Shown here one piece after another: positions 10,109 through 18,419 of a DNA stretch of 33,706 bases. The notes under the pieces were generated by a model. That model saw nothing but the letters and a program-made list of their open reading frames with translations. It was not told where the DNA came from and searched no databases. Origin of the DNA: Phytophthora quininea (Eukaryota > Oomycota > Peronosporomycetes > Peronosporales > Peronosporaceae); contig JAAVTG010000698.1 of assembly GCA_011947345.1 (NCBI GenBank), positions 1 to 33,706 of the forward strand, written 5' to 3'. Both the position numbers and the translations under genes were made by a program. Position 1 is the first letter of the stretch. Every line of letters begins with the position of its first letter.

Positions 10109-10399
10109 TTAACCGACTTGGCCGATGGTGACCGCCACCAGGGCCATGGTCTCCTGCCGCCGGTCCAACCGTGGCAGCGGCTGCTCGGCGGCGGTGCTGT
10201 GCCAGAAGCTGCGCTGGCCGTCGCACGCTCGACACCGCCGCGATGCGCTCCTGGCGCGTGGCCTCTCGAAGGCATCCCACTCGAGGAGCTCCTCGCAGCA
10301 AACGCAGCGGAGGCACTGGTGGCCCAGGCCGTCGAGGTCGAGCGGCGCACGCGTGAACTCGGCAGAGCAGCGAGCGCAGGTAACGTTCCCACGCTCCAT
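10109..10399 (-). CDS. Small Cys-rich zinc-knuckle-like protein, unit B (shortened)
   Basis: It starts MERGNVTCARC and keeps all the Cys pairs seen in A (CARC, CLRC, VCC, CRAC). The ~173-bp deletion removes the Pro/Arg tail, so the ORF ends VAVTIGQVG after 96 residues. Retention of the whole Cys core suggests that part is the conserved portion. Function unknown. Confidence 0.5.
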   Translation of the reverse strand: MERGNVTCARCSAEFTRAPLDLDGLGHQCLRCVCCEELLEWDAFERPRARSASRRCRACDGQRSFWHSTAAEQPLPRLDRRQETMALVAVTIGQVG

Positions 10400-10470
10400 C
10401 GCGTTTGGCTTTGGTGTTGGTTGAGGGGAGGAAGAGGGGGGACTACTATCGACCTCTTCATTAAGTACGT

Positions 10471-10543
10471 TTGGTGTGGACCACCCTACTATTGGTGTGG
10501 ACCACCCTACTATTCCAGTAAAGTACGAATTGGTGTGGTCCAC
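10471..10543 (-). repeat. Iteron-like subterminal repeats, unit B
   Basis: Two 21-bp copies of TTGGTGTGGACCACCCTACTA at 10471-10491 and 10492-10512, then TTGGTGTGGTCCAC at 10530-10543. Layout is identical to units A and D. Confidence 0.65.
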
Positions 10544-10728
10544 TTTCTCGGGCCGCCTTCGCTCCGCTCGGCAGCGATTGGCCGAAACTCTTTCGGCGAA
10601 TGGGCGCCGCCGTCGCTGGCGCTCGGCAGCCAATGGCAGCGCCGGATCTTGTCCATCGAAACTCGGCGACGGACCGACCGACTGACAGACAAACGGACAG
10701 ACAGCAAGTCTCTAGTAGCAGTCTAAGA

Positions 10729-10755
10729 CTAGCCGAGCGCCGCGCTACGCGGCGG
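10729..10755 (-). repeat. Helitron 3' terminal hairpin of unit A (imperfect)
   Basis: CTAG then spacer and CCGCG...GCGGCGG. One C is missing from the first arm relative to the other units, leaving a bulged stem. A GTGTGGACCACC motif, as in the 5' iterons, lies just inside at 10778-10789. Confidence 0.75.
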
Positions 10756-10981
10756 TGGGTTATGGTTGGATGCAGCTGTGTGGACCACCTGCCTCCGCTT
10801 CGCTCCGGCGGGATGCTTTAGCTTTTACACGAATTACTAAGTAGTGCAATCTAAAACTACGGGCTTATAAAATGTTTTATAAAACGCATGAAAATTGCCA
10901 GGTGCCTTTTGTTCAAATAAAGCTAGGTTCTAGTTCGCAGTGGCAAGCTACTACATCTAGCCTAGCAATACACCTCGACTC

Positions 10982-11936
10982 CTAATCAAAAATCTGCGTG
11001 TACACGATGTTTCTCGTGTACACTCCTCCGTCCGGGTCTACGAACTCTGGATACTCAATCAATGCCTTGAACTTGCTTCGAGAGGTCACGCGAGACAACG
11101 CCACATACAACTGGCCATGCGAAAACACGGGAAGCCAAGTACAACCCCAAGTTTAGCACCGTCCGACCTTGGGCCGTGTTAATCGTCATGGCGAATGCTG
11201 GTTGCACGGGGAACTGCTTTCGTCGTAGCCGGAAGGGGAAATTGGAGTTGTCGTCGTCGCTCACGAACATAATTCTCGGGGTGAGTACTTCTTGGCCTGT
11301 TCGTTCTCCAGTCATAATTGTTGCTCTAATGACGTGGTCCTTCAAGTCGAGGATTCGTAGACGCGTCCCGTTGCACAGTCCAAGATCCGGGTTCAGATTT
11401 CTCATCATCATGATGGGGATGCCGTTCTTGAGCAGTAGTCTGTCAGGTGGAATCCCGTTCATGTTCACCGAGTGGAGGAACTCCTGCTCGAAAAACGTTC
11501 CGTCATCATCCTCCACCGAGTCCACCGACAAACACTCCCGCGCTGTCTCCGGAAGTCGAGCTGCGACTGCCTCGTTGATTCTCCGTACCGTCTCGTTCGT
11601 AGTCGTCAAAATGGTCCGACTGGCAAAATATTCATCCGTCGCAACCTCCGGATTCGCAACGCCGGCATACATTGCGTCAATGATGCGGGTCATACCCCTT
11701 GGTATTGCCCCTGGAGCTATTTCCTCGTCCTCGTCGTCTTCTACAGGAGGATTCGGGATCAGCATATCAGCAGGAATCTTGATGTAGTCATTGCCGAGAT
11801 CAGCACGTTTTTCGTGCCGACCCTCTCCAACGGCAAGCACAAAATCAGAGAAGGAGAGGATATCCTCATCGCTTGGTTCCTCGCGCGGGCGGACCAACGG
11901 ACGACTATCACCTGGAACGACCACGATCGTCATCAC
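10982..11936 (-). pseudogene. Truncated Helitron Rep/Helicase C-terminal segment, unit A
   Basis: One continuous frame runs from MMTIVVVPGDSRP through REEPSDEDILSFSDF into the helicase C-terminal half, to RVFAWPVV at ~11120. The Rep-to-helicase fusion deletes the Walker A and B motifs, so it cannot be an active helicase. NKAQGQT has become NTAQGRT, a Lys-to-Thr change in motif V. The motif-VI stretch FSHGQLYVALSRV follows in another frame, and that frame ends VYTQIFD at 10982, the usual kind of Helitron C-terminus. Confidence 0.8.
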
Positions 11937-12089
11937 AGCCCTATCCGAACTCTACGCTGTTTGCCCGTTTCACCACTGTTTTTGTATCAATACATTTGCA
12001 TCAATACACATATAACACAAATTTAACCGACTTGGCTGAAATGAAAACAAATGTATTCGCGGAGTCTATTAACAGCCAATGGCCTATCC

Positions 12090-12473
12090 CTAGCGGTAGC
12101 GACGGCGACGCGCGGTCTGTCGCTGGTGGACTCGGCGGCGTAGACGACGGTGGCGAGCTTCGCGAGGTGGTAGTGGCGGCGGCAGCGGCGGTGGGCCGAT
12201 GGTGACTGCCACCAGGGCCATGGTCTCCTGCCGCCGGTCCAACCGTGGCAGCGGCTGCTCGGCGGCGGTGCTGTGCCAGAAGCTGCGCTGGCCGTCGCAC
12301 GCTCGACACCGCCGCGATGCGCTCCTGGCACGTGGCCTCTCGAAGGCATCCCACTCGAGGAGCTCCTCGCAGCAAACGCAGCGGAGGCACTGGTGGCCCA
12401 GGCCGTCGAGGTCGAGCGGCGCACGCGTGAACTCGGCAGAGCAGCGAGCGCAGGTAACGTTCCCACGCTCCAT
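12090..12473 (-). CDS. Small Cys-rich zinc-knuckle-like protein, unit A (full length)
   Basis: 127 residues. The first 60 hold CARC (8-11), CLRC (29-32), VCC (33-35) and CRAC (57-60), with LLEWDAF in the loop. That gives enough Cys for two zinc sites. The C-terminal ~45 residues are Pro/Arg-rich. A longer frame runs in from the 5' terminal repeat (from ~12707), but I chose the ATG at 12473 because it directly precedes the conserved core and is kept in A, B and D. It lies divergent in content from C. It may be a captured host gene or an element-specific DNA-binding protein. The family is not recognised. Confidence 0.55.
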   Translation of the reverse strand: MERGNVTCARCSAEFTRAPLDLDGLGHQCLRCVCCEELLEWDAFERPRARSASRRCRACDGQRSFWHSTAAEQPLPRLDRRQETMALVAVTIGPPPLPPPLPPREARHRRLRRRVHQRQTARRRRYR

Positions 12474-12544
12474 CGCGTTTGGCTTTGGTGTTGGTTGAGG
12501 GGAGGAAGAGGGGGGACTACTATCGACCTCTTCATTAAGTACGT

Positions 12545-12617
12545 TTGGTGTGGACCACCCTACTATTGGTGTGGACCACCCTACTATTCCAGTAAAGTAC
12601 GAATTGGTGTGGTCCAC
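12545..12617 (-). repeat. Iteron-like subterminal repeats, unit A
   Basis: Two 21-bp copies of TTGGTGTGGACCACCCTACTA at 12545-12565 and 12566-12586, then TTGGTGTGGTCCAC at 12604-12617. Core palindrome GTGGWCCAC. Confidence 0.65.
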
Positions 12618-12802
12618 TTTCTCGGGCCGCCTTCGCTCCGCTCGGCAGCGATTGGCCGAAACTCTTTCGGCGAATGGGCGCCGCCGTCGCTGGCGCTCGG
12701 CAGCCAATGGCAGCGCCGGATCTTGTCCATCGAAACTCGGCGACGGACCGACCGACTGACAGACAAACGGACAGACAGCAAGTCTCTAGTAGCAGTCTAA
12801 GA

Positions 12803-14979
12803 TGCTTGCCGTACTGCAGCTCGTAGGCTTCGTCCAGAACTACGTACAGCGCGCTGGTGATGACGTTCACCGAGATCTGCAACTCCTTCAGAAGCTTGAG
12901 CAGCAGCAGCAGGGGCAGGTTGACGCGGCCGAGCGGCTCAAACACCCCGCACGGTCAACGGCGTTCGATAGAGAGGGTTTAACGTCATGAGACTCATGAT
13001 CCCTTAGGCGATTGAGCAGCTCCGGACGAACCATGCGGCACAGCTGCAGCAGAACCACCACGCGTTGCTTAGCGAACATACACTGGGTCTCGTTATCCTC
13101 GTGCACACAGTCGTTTTCGGTCTTCGTCTTCTTGCTCACACGTGATGACAATCCATTATTGAACGGCAAGGGCTGAGCGCCAATGTTGAATGTCACGATG
13201 ACCACCGTTCGGCCAATTCACGAGAGTCCGTCAGACGACCGCCGCCTAGCGGCTGCAGCAAATGTTCAGCACCTTCGGGTGAGCCTTTTAATCTTGTCCA
13301 TGAGCACCACGTTGTACGTATTGAGGCGGATAGCTCCGTTAGCAGGCAGCCGGCCTCGTAGCCCACGTACCCTGGAGGAGAACCCAGCAACTTGCTCACG
13401 TTGTCCGCCTCCATAAACTCGTTAATGTCGATACACATCATGCGCTTGTCGTCGTAAGAGCTCGAACGCCAAAGATTTCGCCAGTTCGGTCATGCCAGCA
13501 TCGGTTGGGCTGCTGAACAAAAAGCCACCAGTTGGTTGTCCCGGACGAGCTAGCCCGACACGGGATCGAAGGGCGGCATCGCAAACAGCCTTCACAGCGA
13601 TGTCCTGGCCTACCACACGCTCGTGGATACGCTCCTCCAGATGCGTGAGTCGGTCGCCCACATTTGACGCCAGTCAGCACACAGGAATGCCCGTCCACCG
13701 AGCCACCACGCTGCAGATTTGTTCTTCCCGCACCACTTCTTCGGCCATCTTGTGCTCGTCTTGACGCTTCTTGGCTTGATCAGCTCCTGCAACCCGGCGC
13801 TTGACGTCGGAGATAACGTAGAACGGCAGACCGGCGAGGGTGCAAGTCTTGGTTGCGGTTGGTCTGCTCCACCTTGAGCTGCAAGCGAGGATCTCGAATT
13901 TCGTTGACACGGGCCTTCTACACTTGGTGACGAAGGATCAGCGGCTTTAACTCCTCTTGAATGTTGTTCAATCTTTTCAAACGCTGCTTGGCTCATCGTA
14001 TCCTTCTCCTTTGCCAGCGCAGTGGCCTCGACCTGAAGTTGCAGTTGGCAACGCTCCAATTCATCGATCACTAGCTGGACATAGACATTAGCGCACGCTT
14101 CATCGATGATGTCGATTGCCTTGTCGGGCATCAAGCGCTTCTTGGTTTACCGAACAGCGAGATTGGCAGCAGCGACGATAGCCGAATCCAGGGCCTGCAA
14201 GCTGTGGTGCGACTCGCAACACTCTTTCAGCCCTCGTAGAATGGTCACGGTGTCCGTCGCTGATGGCTCCTTCATAATCTTTTGCTGGAAACGACACTCG
14301 AATGCCTTGTTCTTTCCACATGCTCCCGATATTTGCCCAGCGTCGTTTCATCGATGCATCGCAGTTCACCACGCGAAAGCAGGGTTTCAGCAGGTTGGAG
14401 GTGTCCACCGCTACCAAAGTCTGTCCGGCGCCAAAACCCAGATGCATCTCATCCATGAACAAGATGATCTTGCGTTCGCGCTACTTCACTTCCTTCGGCA
14501 CAGTGGCAAAAGCGACCAGGTCCTAGCCATACTTGTAAGTTCGTGACGTACACCGCCTCCTTGACTTGGTTCTCGTCCATCTCGTTGCTCTTGAGCAGCC
14601 CTACCACTTAGGAGTTGGTGTTCGGCTGCTGAACTTCAGCGCCCTGACCAGGTGGTCGGCGGCCAAGTGCCTGTCCTTGGTGTCCTTGCGCATGTTGTGG
14701 GTGTACGTCATCATTGCTGAGTCCACACCGATGGACTCTGGCACTGGAAAACTGTAGGAAGTCTAACCCAATGTCGTGTATCCTCCTCTTATCTGTGCCG
14801 TCAGTGTTGAACAGCGCGTATCCCACGTGCAGCAACGTCACCTGGGCGTGGTCGTGCTCTTCCGCGATGTCCTGGGCCGCGCTCAAATACTGTTGCCCTT
14901 GGTCTTTTTTCCGATTGACCATTCTTGACGTTTCGTCTAGAATGGTTGCACGAAGGTTGTCCAGCTTGAACATTTTCAC
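12803..14979 (-). pseudogene. clpB-like: ClpB/HSP101-like AAA+ disaggregase pseudogene, C-terminus cut by the Helitron array
   Basis: ClpB threads aggregated proteins through a two-ring AAA+ hexamer. On the minus strand the family order is visible: Clp N-domain (EEHDHAQVTLLHVGYAL, ~14850), NBD1 (FMDEMHLGFGAG, ~14455; NLLKP), MPDKAIDIIDEACANV (~14120), M-domain (EATALAKEKD, ~14020), VVARWTGIPV (~13690), ERVVGQDIAV (~13620), GSPPGYVGYEAG (~13375), RPELLNRL (~13020) and LDEAYELQYGK (~12810). The NBD1 Walker A region is deleted: there are only ~150 bp where ~390 are expected. The NBD2 Walker A reads SPTDAGMT, having lost its Gly and Lys residues. Several frameshifts are present. The Helitron array begins right after QYGKH. 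It was probably dead before insertion. Confidence 0.88.
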
Positions 14980-15226
14980 AGAGGAGTTGGTGCTGCACTT
15001 GGTGAGTGCGAAATCTGCACGACCCTAAACGACGAACTGCATGTAAGTTTCCATCATAGCTCCATGTTGATAGCATAGGTACCGATAACAAGCTCAACGC
15101 AGCCCAAGTAGAGGTTGTCTCATTGCAAAATGAATGTCTCCAATACCAAACAAATACGTTCCACGTTATGAGGCACTCACCAAGTGCAACACCAACTCCT
15201 GTGAAAATGTCCAAGCTGGACGATCG
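14957..15226. repeat. Inverted duplication of the ClpB start region
   Basis: The minus-strand stretch just before and over the ClpB-like start (14957-15011, GCACTCACCAAGTGCAGCAC ... GTGAAAATGTTCAAGCTGGA) recurs on the plus strand at 15171-15226 with a few mismatches. The two arms are ~160 bp apart. The plus-strand arm opens a short frame, MSKLDDRERVVTAAM, with no recognised continuation. The loop (15012-15170) holds no gene I can see. Confidence 0.6.
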
Positions 15227-15333
15227 AGAACGAGTCGTCACCGCCGCCATGACCAACCGAACTGCTCAAAAGAGCTACAGTTACGAGTACTCCTCTTCAA
15301 ATGTTCAGACTGTTCGGACCAGCCGATGCTCCG

Positions 15334-15699
15334 CTACGATAGGAGGAGTCTTTGGTCCGTGTTGCAGAAACAACCGCACGTCGGGAAGCCCATCTTGAAC
15401 TCAAGACTCTGTTCAAATGCACTCCACTTCTGTCGTTGTAACATTGAGAGTGCTTCTTCTTGTAGCGTTGCCATCCTCCGATCCCTATCTATTTTGTTTC
15501 GACGTGCCTTAAAAATGTAAATATCTAGCGGGGTTCCAGAGTTGGCTAGCTTGTTTTGATACACATCACCAGAACAACGAGAATGGTGAAGCCCAATGGT
15601 AGAATTGGACTGTGAGAGTTGGATTAGAATGGTCTTGGAGGCGCAATCGACGATTGCATTAGAGGCACATCCGACGTTTGATCCTCGGAAGCCGCGCAC
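15334..15699 (-). CDS. Hypothetical protein, unrecognised
   Basis: 121-residue open frame with a plausible charged helical C-terminal half (FKARRNKIDRDRRMATLQEE ... MLQRQKWSAFEQSLEFK), rich in Arg, Glu, Lys and Leu. The N-terminal half is less protein-like. I cannot link it to a family. It may be a transposon-derived fragment or a chance frame. Confidence 0.25.
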   Translation of the reverse strand: MRGFRGSNVGCASNAIVDCASKTILIQLSQSNSTIGLHHSRCSGDVYQNKLANSGTPLDIYIFKARRNKIDRDRRMATLQEEALSMLQRQKWSAFEQSLEFKMGFPTCGCFCNTDQRLLLS

Positions 15700-16052
15700 G
15701 AAAACTTTGCAAGATTTGTGTGCTTGACGACTTCACAAACGAGAGTCAGACTTTACTAAGCAGCATGGCATACAGAATGACGTGCGAATACCCGCGATGG
15801 GCAATCGCTTGGAGGACACAGCAGCTTCCCCACCAAGCTGCGACGTGGAATGGCCCGTATTGAAGCAATCCGCGCGATCTGCAAGGATTCAGTTGCGGTT
15901 CTCACTTTGAGTATGTGCTTGCGGATCATAATTACCAGCAACAGGATGCCGTCTCAACCGCAAAAACCAACTCAGTCGTTCCAACTCCCATTCTGCTTTT
16001 TACCAAGTCAATACCAGACACAGCCTCATCAATTTCCAGCTCTCCGAACGTC
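15700..16052. other. Intergenic stretch upstream of the secreted Cys-rich gene
   Basis: No convincing gene; short frames on both strands overlap one another. Its right end forms the upstream region of the gene at 16053, including the initiator-like site at 15986-16003. Confidence 0.4.
15986..16003 (+). promoter_or_regulatory. Possible oomycete initiator/FPR core promoter
   Basis: CTCCCATTCTGCTTTTTACC lies ~50-70 bp before the ATG at 16053. It resembles the oomycete initiator (YTCATTYY) followed by the flanking promoter element (CAWTTT-like). The match is imperfect, so this is suggestive only. Confidence 0.3.
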
Positions 16053-16255
16053 ATGAACCTCAAGACCTGCCTCGCCATCGTCACTGCCGCCGTTGTCGCC
16101 ACCGTCGCCACGGCGCAGCCGTACTGCCAAGACTCGACCTGCGCCTACGTCTACTCCGACTCGAACATCAAGACCAGCAAATGCTGCGCCGCGCTAGGGG
16201 CGACTTTGGTGCGTGCTGCCGTTCGAGCTGCACCACGGGCAAGCCTTGCAACTAG
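16053..16255 (+). pseudogene. Small secreted cysteine-rich protein (effector-like), one frame break
   Basis: The ATG at 16053 opens a typical signal peptide (MNLKTCLAIVTAAVVATV, with a likely cleavage after ATA-Q). A short mature chain follows with four Cys, including a CC pair, in the first frame. A break at a run of four G near 16194 moves the coding pattern to another frame, where further Cys and a stop at 16253-16255 are found. Small secreted proteins with paired cysteines are common candidate effectors in oomycete plant pathogens. Target and activity are unknown. The break may be real or a homopolymer error. The ORF otherwise runs on into unrelated sequence. Confidence 0.6.
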
Positions 16256-16698
16256 CTGGAAGAGACCTCTAGTTCTCCGTAGGCATTATATGCCCCGCCA
16301 ATGCCAGAATCGCTTTTCCTTGACACACCCGTTTTATTCCCCCTGTTTGTCTGGTGTATTTTGTTGCACGATCCAAAACCTCTGGCATCAGACACCAACG
16401 CCATCTCTTCCTCCGATAAATACGTTACAGCTACATGCAGGGCACTCGTCGCAGATGAACGCTTCGCTTTGGACTTCAGACAAACCATCCCTTCCATGCA
16501 GTTCAATTCCCTGTATACCTGCTGGGCGATGTAGATTTCCAGTAGGTCAGCTACGTCGAATCCTTCGTGAACAGTTCGACAGTTTTGAGCTGGAAGAAAG
16601 CCCGAATTTCTCCTAGACGACCATATTCCAGACCAAAGTGGAACGAGATACCGATCACAGGTGCGATCGACAGACAAACACGGTAGTGGCTCGATCAT
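16252..16698 (-). CDS. Unrecognised remnant, related to the next block
   Basis: 148-residue frame containing VADLLEIYIAQQVYREL and SALHVAVTYLSEEEMALV. The second phrase resembles DARHVAATFRWEEAMAGV in the frame at 16768-17202, and the DNA near 16430 and 17005 is similar too. This looks like a duplicated module. I cannot name the family. It overlaps the end of the secreted protein gene on the opposite strand. Confidence 0.25.
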   Translation of the reverse strand: MIEPLPCLSVDRTCDRYLVPLWSGIWSSRRNSGFLPAQNCRTVHEGFDVADLLEIYIAQQVYRELNCMEGMVCLKSKAKRSSATSALHVAVTYLSEEEMALVSDARGFGSCNKIHQTNRGNKTGVSRKSDSGIGGAYNAYGELEVSSS

Positions 16699-16767
16699 TC
16701 GTGCTACCGCAGAAATTTAGCCGTGAAGAAAAACGCCGGAGATCAATGTTCGCATAAGGTTAGTCTC

Positions 16768-18357
16768 CTAAATCACGCCACTCATGAAAGTCTTTGCTTC
16801 TAGCGTTTGTCGATAGCCACGACACAATGCTTTCGGGGCTCGTTGAAGAGCGCCTCGGACAGCTTGACCAAAACTTTCGTGCTCAAATCTCGTGCATTCC
16901 AAAGTCGATGCCACTGGATGCTGCCACTGTTCCCACTCGGCAGTATTCACGACGGTCTCATCGATAAATGCAACACGTTGGGTTTCACACACTCCTGCCA
17001 TCGCTTCCTCCCATCTAAATGTTGCAGCTACGTGTCGGGCATCTTGGACTTCCAGCGGCGGGCCAATCTCGAGTAGCCATCGATGCAAGACTCTGCGACT
17101 CTCAATGCTCGCTTTAACTCGACTCTTTTGCACCGGTAGAAATCTCAGGCTGCGGTCAAGCAACCGTGTTCCAGTGCAGCCTCGAGAAGACGTAAAACGC
17201 ATCCGTCACATGTGTTCGCGCGGTACCGTTCCAAAGCTTCCAGCAGGCTGTAATTCACTTCACGTCGATTGTAAGGTGGCTGAAAAAGGTGTCCCACCCA
17301 TGGATCGACTATAGCATGTCCAAGTCGCCATTCTGTGCTGCGATACTCAGCATATACTCACCAGCAGAAGAAAGTCCTCGGGAATACAGCCACTTCGCGA
17401 CTTTAAGGTGTCTACGCTGCACAGCCTCGTCGATCGCTTCATTGAAATCGACTTTCCACGGATCACGACGATCGAGCCGTTCAGTCACCAACCACTCGAG
17501 TATATGCAGAGGGCCTCCTCTGACTGTTGCTTTCACCGCATCCATCCAGTAGGCACAGCACGCAAGAAAAAGCTCGAGGATGCCAATCGAGGATGCCAAT
17601 CGAGGATGCCTCGAGGCTCCTCGTTCCGCAGTGAATACGCACTGGGGTAGAAATTCGTCCAGGTATCTATCTATCGACGAGGAACTCCACGTGCAGTAGC
17701 AATTTACTCAGACATTCTTGACAGATGAAGCGAGTGGTTGTTCCCACTCTGAGAGAAATCATTTTGTGCTCTGAGAAACATTTACAGCTTCGCCACATAA
17801 CCATCAATCGTAGTACAAGCCATTCAATCACCTCACACATCAATCAACTTCATCGCTGTTTGAAAGCCTCGATATCACATTGCTTGGCGCTTGCTTCAAG
17901 GGTCGCTCGACGACAAGTTTCTACTCCAAATTCCGTCAGTTCGAGTACCCACAACACCACTTTTCCAGTCATTTTGCAGCGATTCTCACGCGAGCTTGAT
18001 GTGATGATCTTCGGACATCCACACCACTCCAAAGCTCCGCTGTTAGGTTTGATGCGGACACTTGCTCATCTTGGGTTTTAGCTGCAAATATGTTCATCTC
18101 GCCAGTTGACAACATTTAGATTCCCCTTACAGCATCCTCGTCCATTGCTCGCGTCGTGCATCCCTCGGTTCGATTCCATGCAGCCATTTTACGACGTTGA
18201 GGTGGCCAAAAATCGCGGCACCGTCCATTGCTTTAGAAGTCAACTGGCCGTTAAATCCGTGAAACCACGTCAACATCTTCAAATCACTCCTACTGACAGC
18301 GCACTCGATTCCATGCTTCAGTTCGTTAGGACAGGAATTCGTCCAGGTATCGGTCAA
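16768..18357 (-). pseudogene. Ankyrin-type repeat protein pseudogene
   Basis: Minus-strand fragments carry the repeat phrases of the large oomycete ankyrin-like families: AMDGAAIFGHLNVVKWLHG (~18200), ATLEASAKQCDIEAFKQ (~17870), AVQRRHLKVAKWLYSRG (~17390) and VRGGPLHILEWLVTER (~17500). A less clear C-terminal part runs on from 17290 to 16768. The repeats are scattered over frames with stops, so no intact gene remains. Such repeats usually mediate protein-protein contacts; no partner can be inferred. Confidence 0.6.
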
Positions 18358-18419
18358 TCAGAAATACCACGTGGTCGAGCAAGCACTAAGGCGGCCCCGA
18401 CAAAGAAAGCATGTGGTAG

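Larger units (their letters stand above)
8828..10728 (-). mobile_element. Non-autonomous Helitron unit B (1,901 bp)
   Basis: CTAG at 8828-8831 with an intact terminal hairpin; 5' TC at 10728. It has the same plan as A and D but lacks ~173 bp relative to A, between plus-strand positions equivalent to 12039 and 12197, which removes the tail of the Cys-rich ORF. It shares with A the TAGTAGCAG 5' end and the shorter T run near the helicase C-terminus. Confidence 0.9.
1..12802 (-). mobile_element. Head-to-tail tandem array of canonical Helitrons
   Basis: Four complete Helitrons and one partial unit are joined directly. On the minus strand every unit starts with TCTTAGACT and ends with a GC hairpin followed by CTAG, and each CTAG is followed at once by the TC of the next unit (at 190/191, 2231/2232, 8827/8828, 10728/10729). 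The outer 5' end lies at 12802, where the preceding minus-strand base is A, matching the A|T target of canonical Helitrons. The other outer end is beyond the window. TC...CTRR termini with a 3' hairpin and no terminal inverted repeats are established Helitron hallmarks. That the array arose by rolling-circle read-through or a concatemeric circle is inference. Confidence 0.92.
10729..12802 (-). mobile_element. Non-autonomous Helitron unit A (2,074 bp), outermost 5' unit
   Basis: CTAG at 10729-10732; 5' TC at 12801-12802 directly next to host A (T at 12803 on the plus strand). It holds the longest helicase reading frame of the short units and the full Cys-rich ORF. Its terminal hairpin has lost one C from one arm compared with B, C and D. 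Confidence 0.92.

Noticed and set aside
12610..12802. Separate fifth Helitron copy at the right end of the array
   Set aside because: These bases are simply the 5' terminal part of unit A, as every unit has the same ~214 bp 5' end; no additional CTAG is present.
15915..16616. 233-residue plus-strand frame as one protein
   Set aside because: Only the part from the internal ATG at 16053 looks like a gene (signal peptide and Cys). The sequence after ~16255 overlaps an opposite-strand remnant and is not protein-like.
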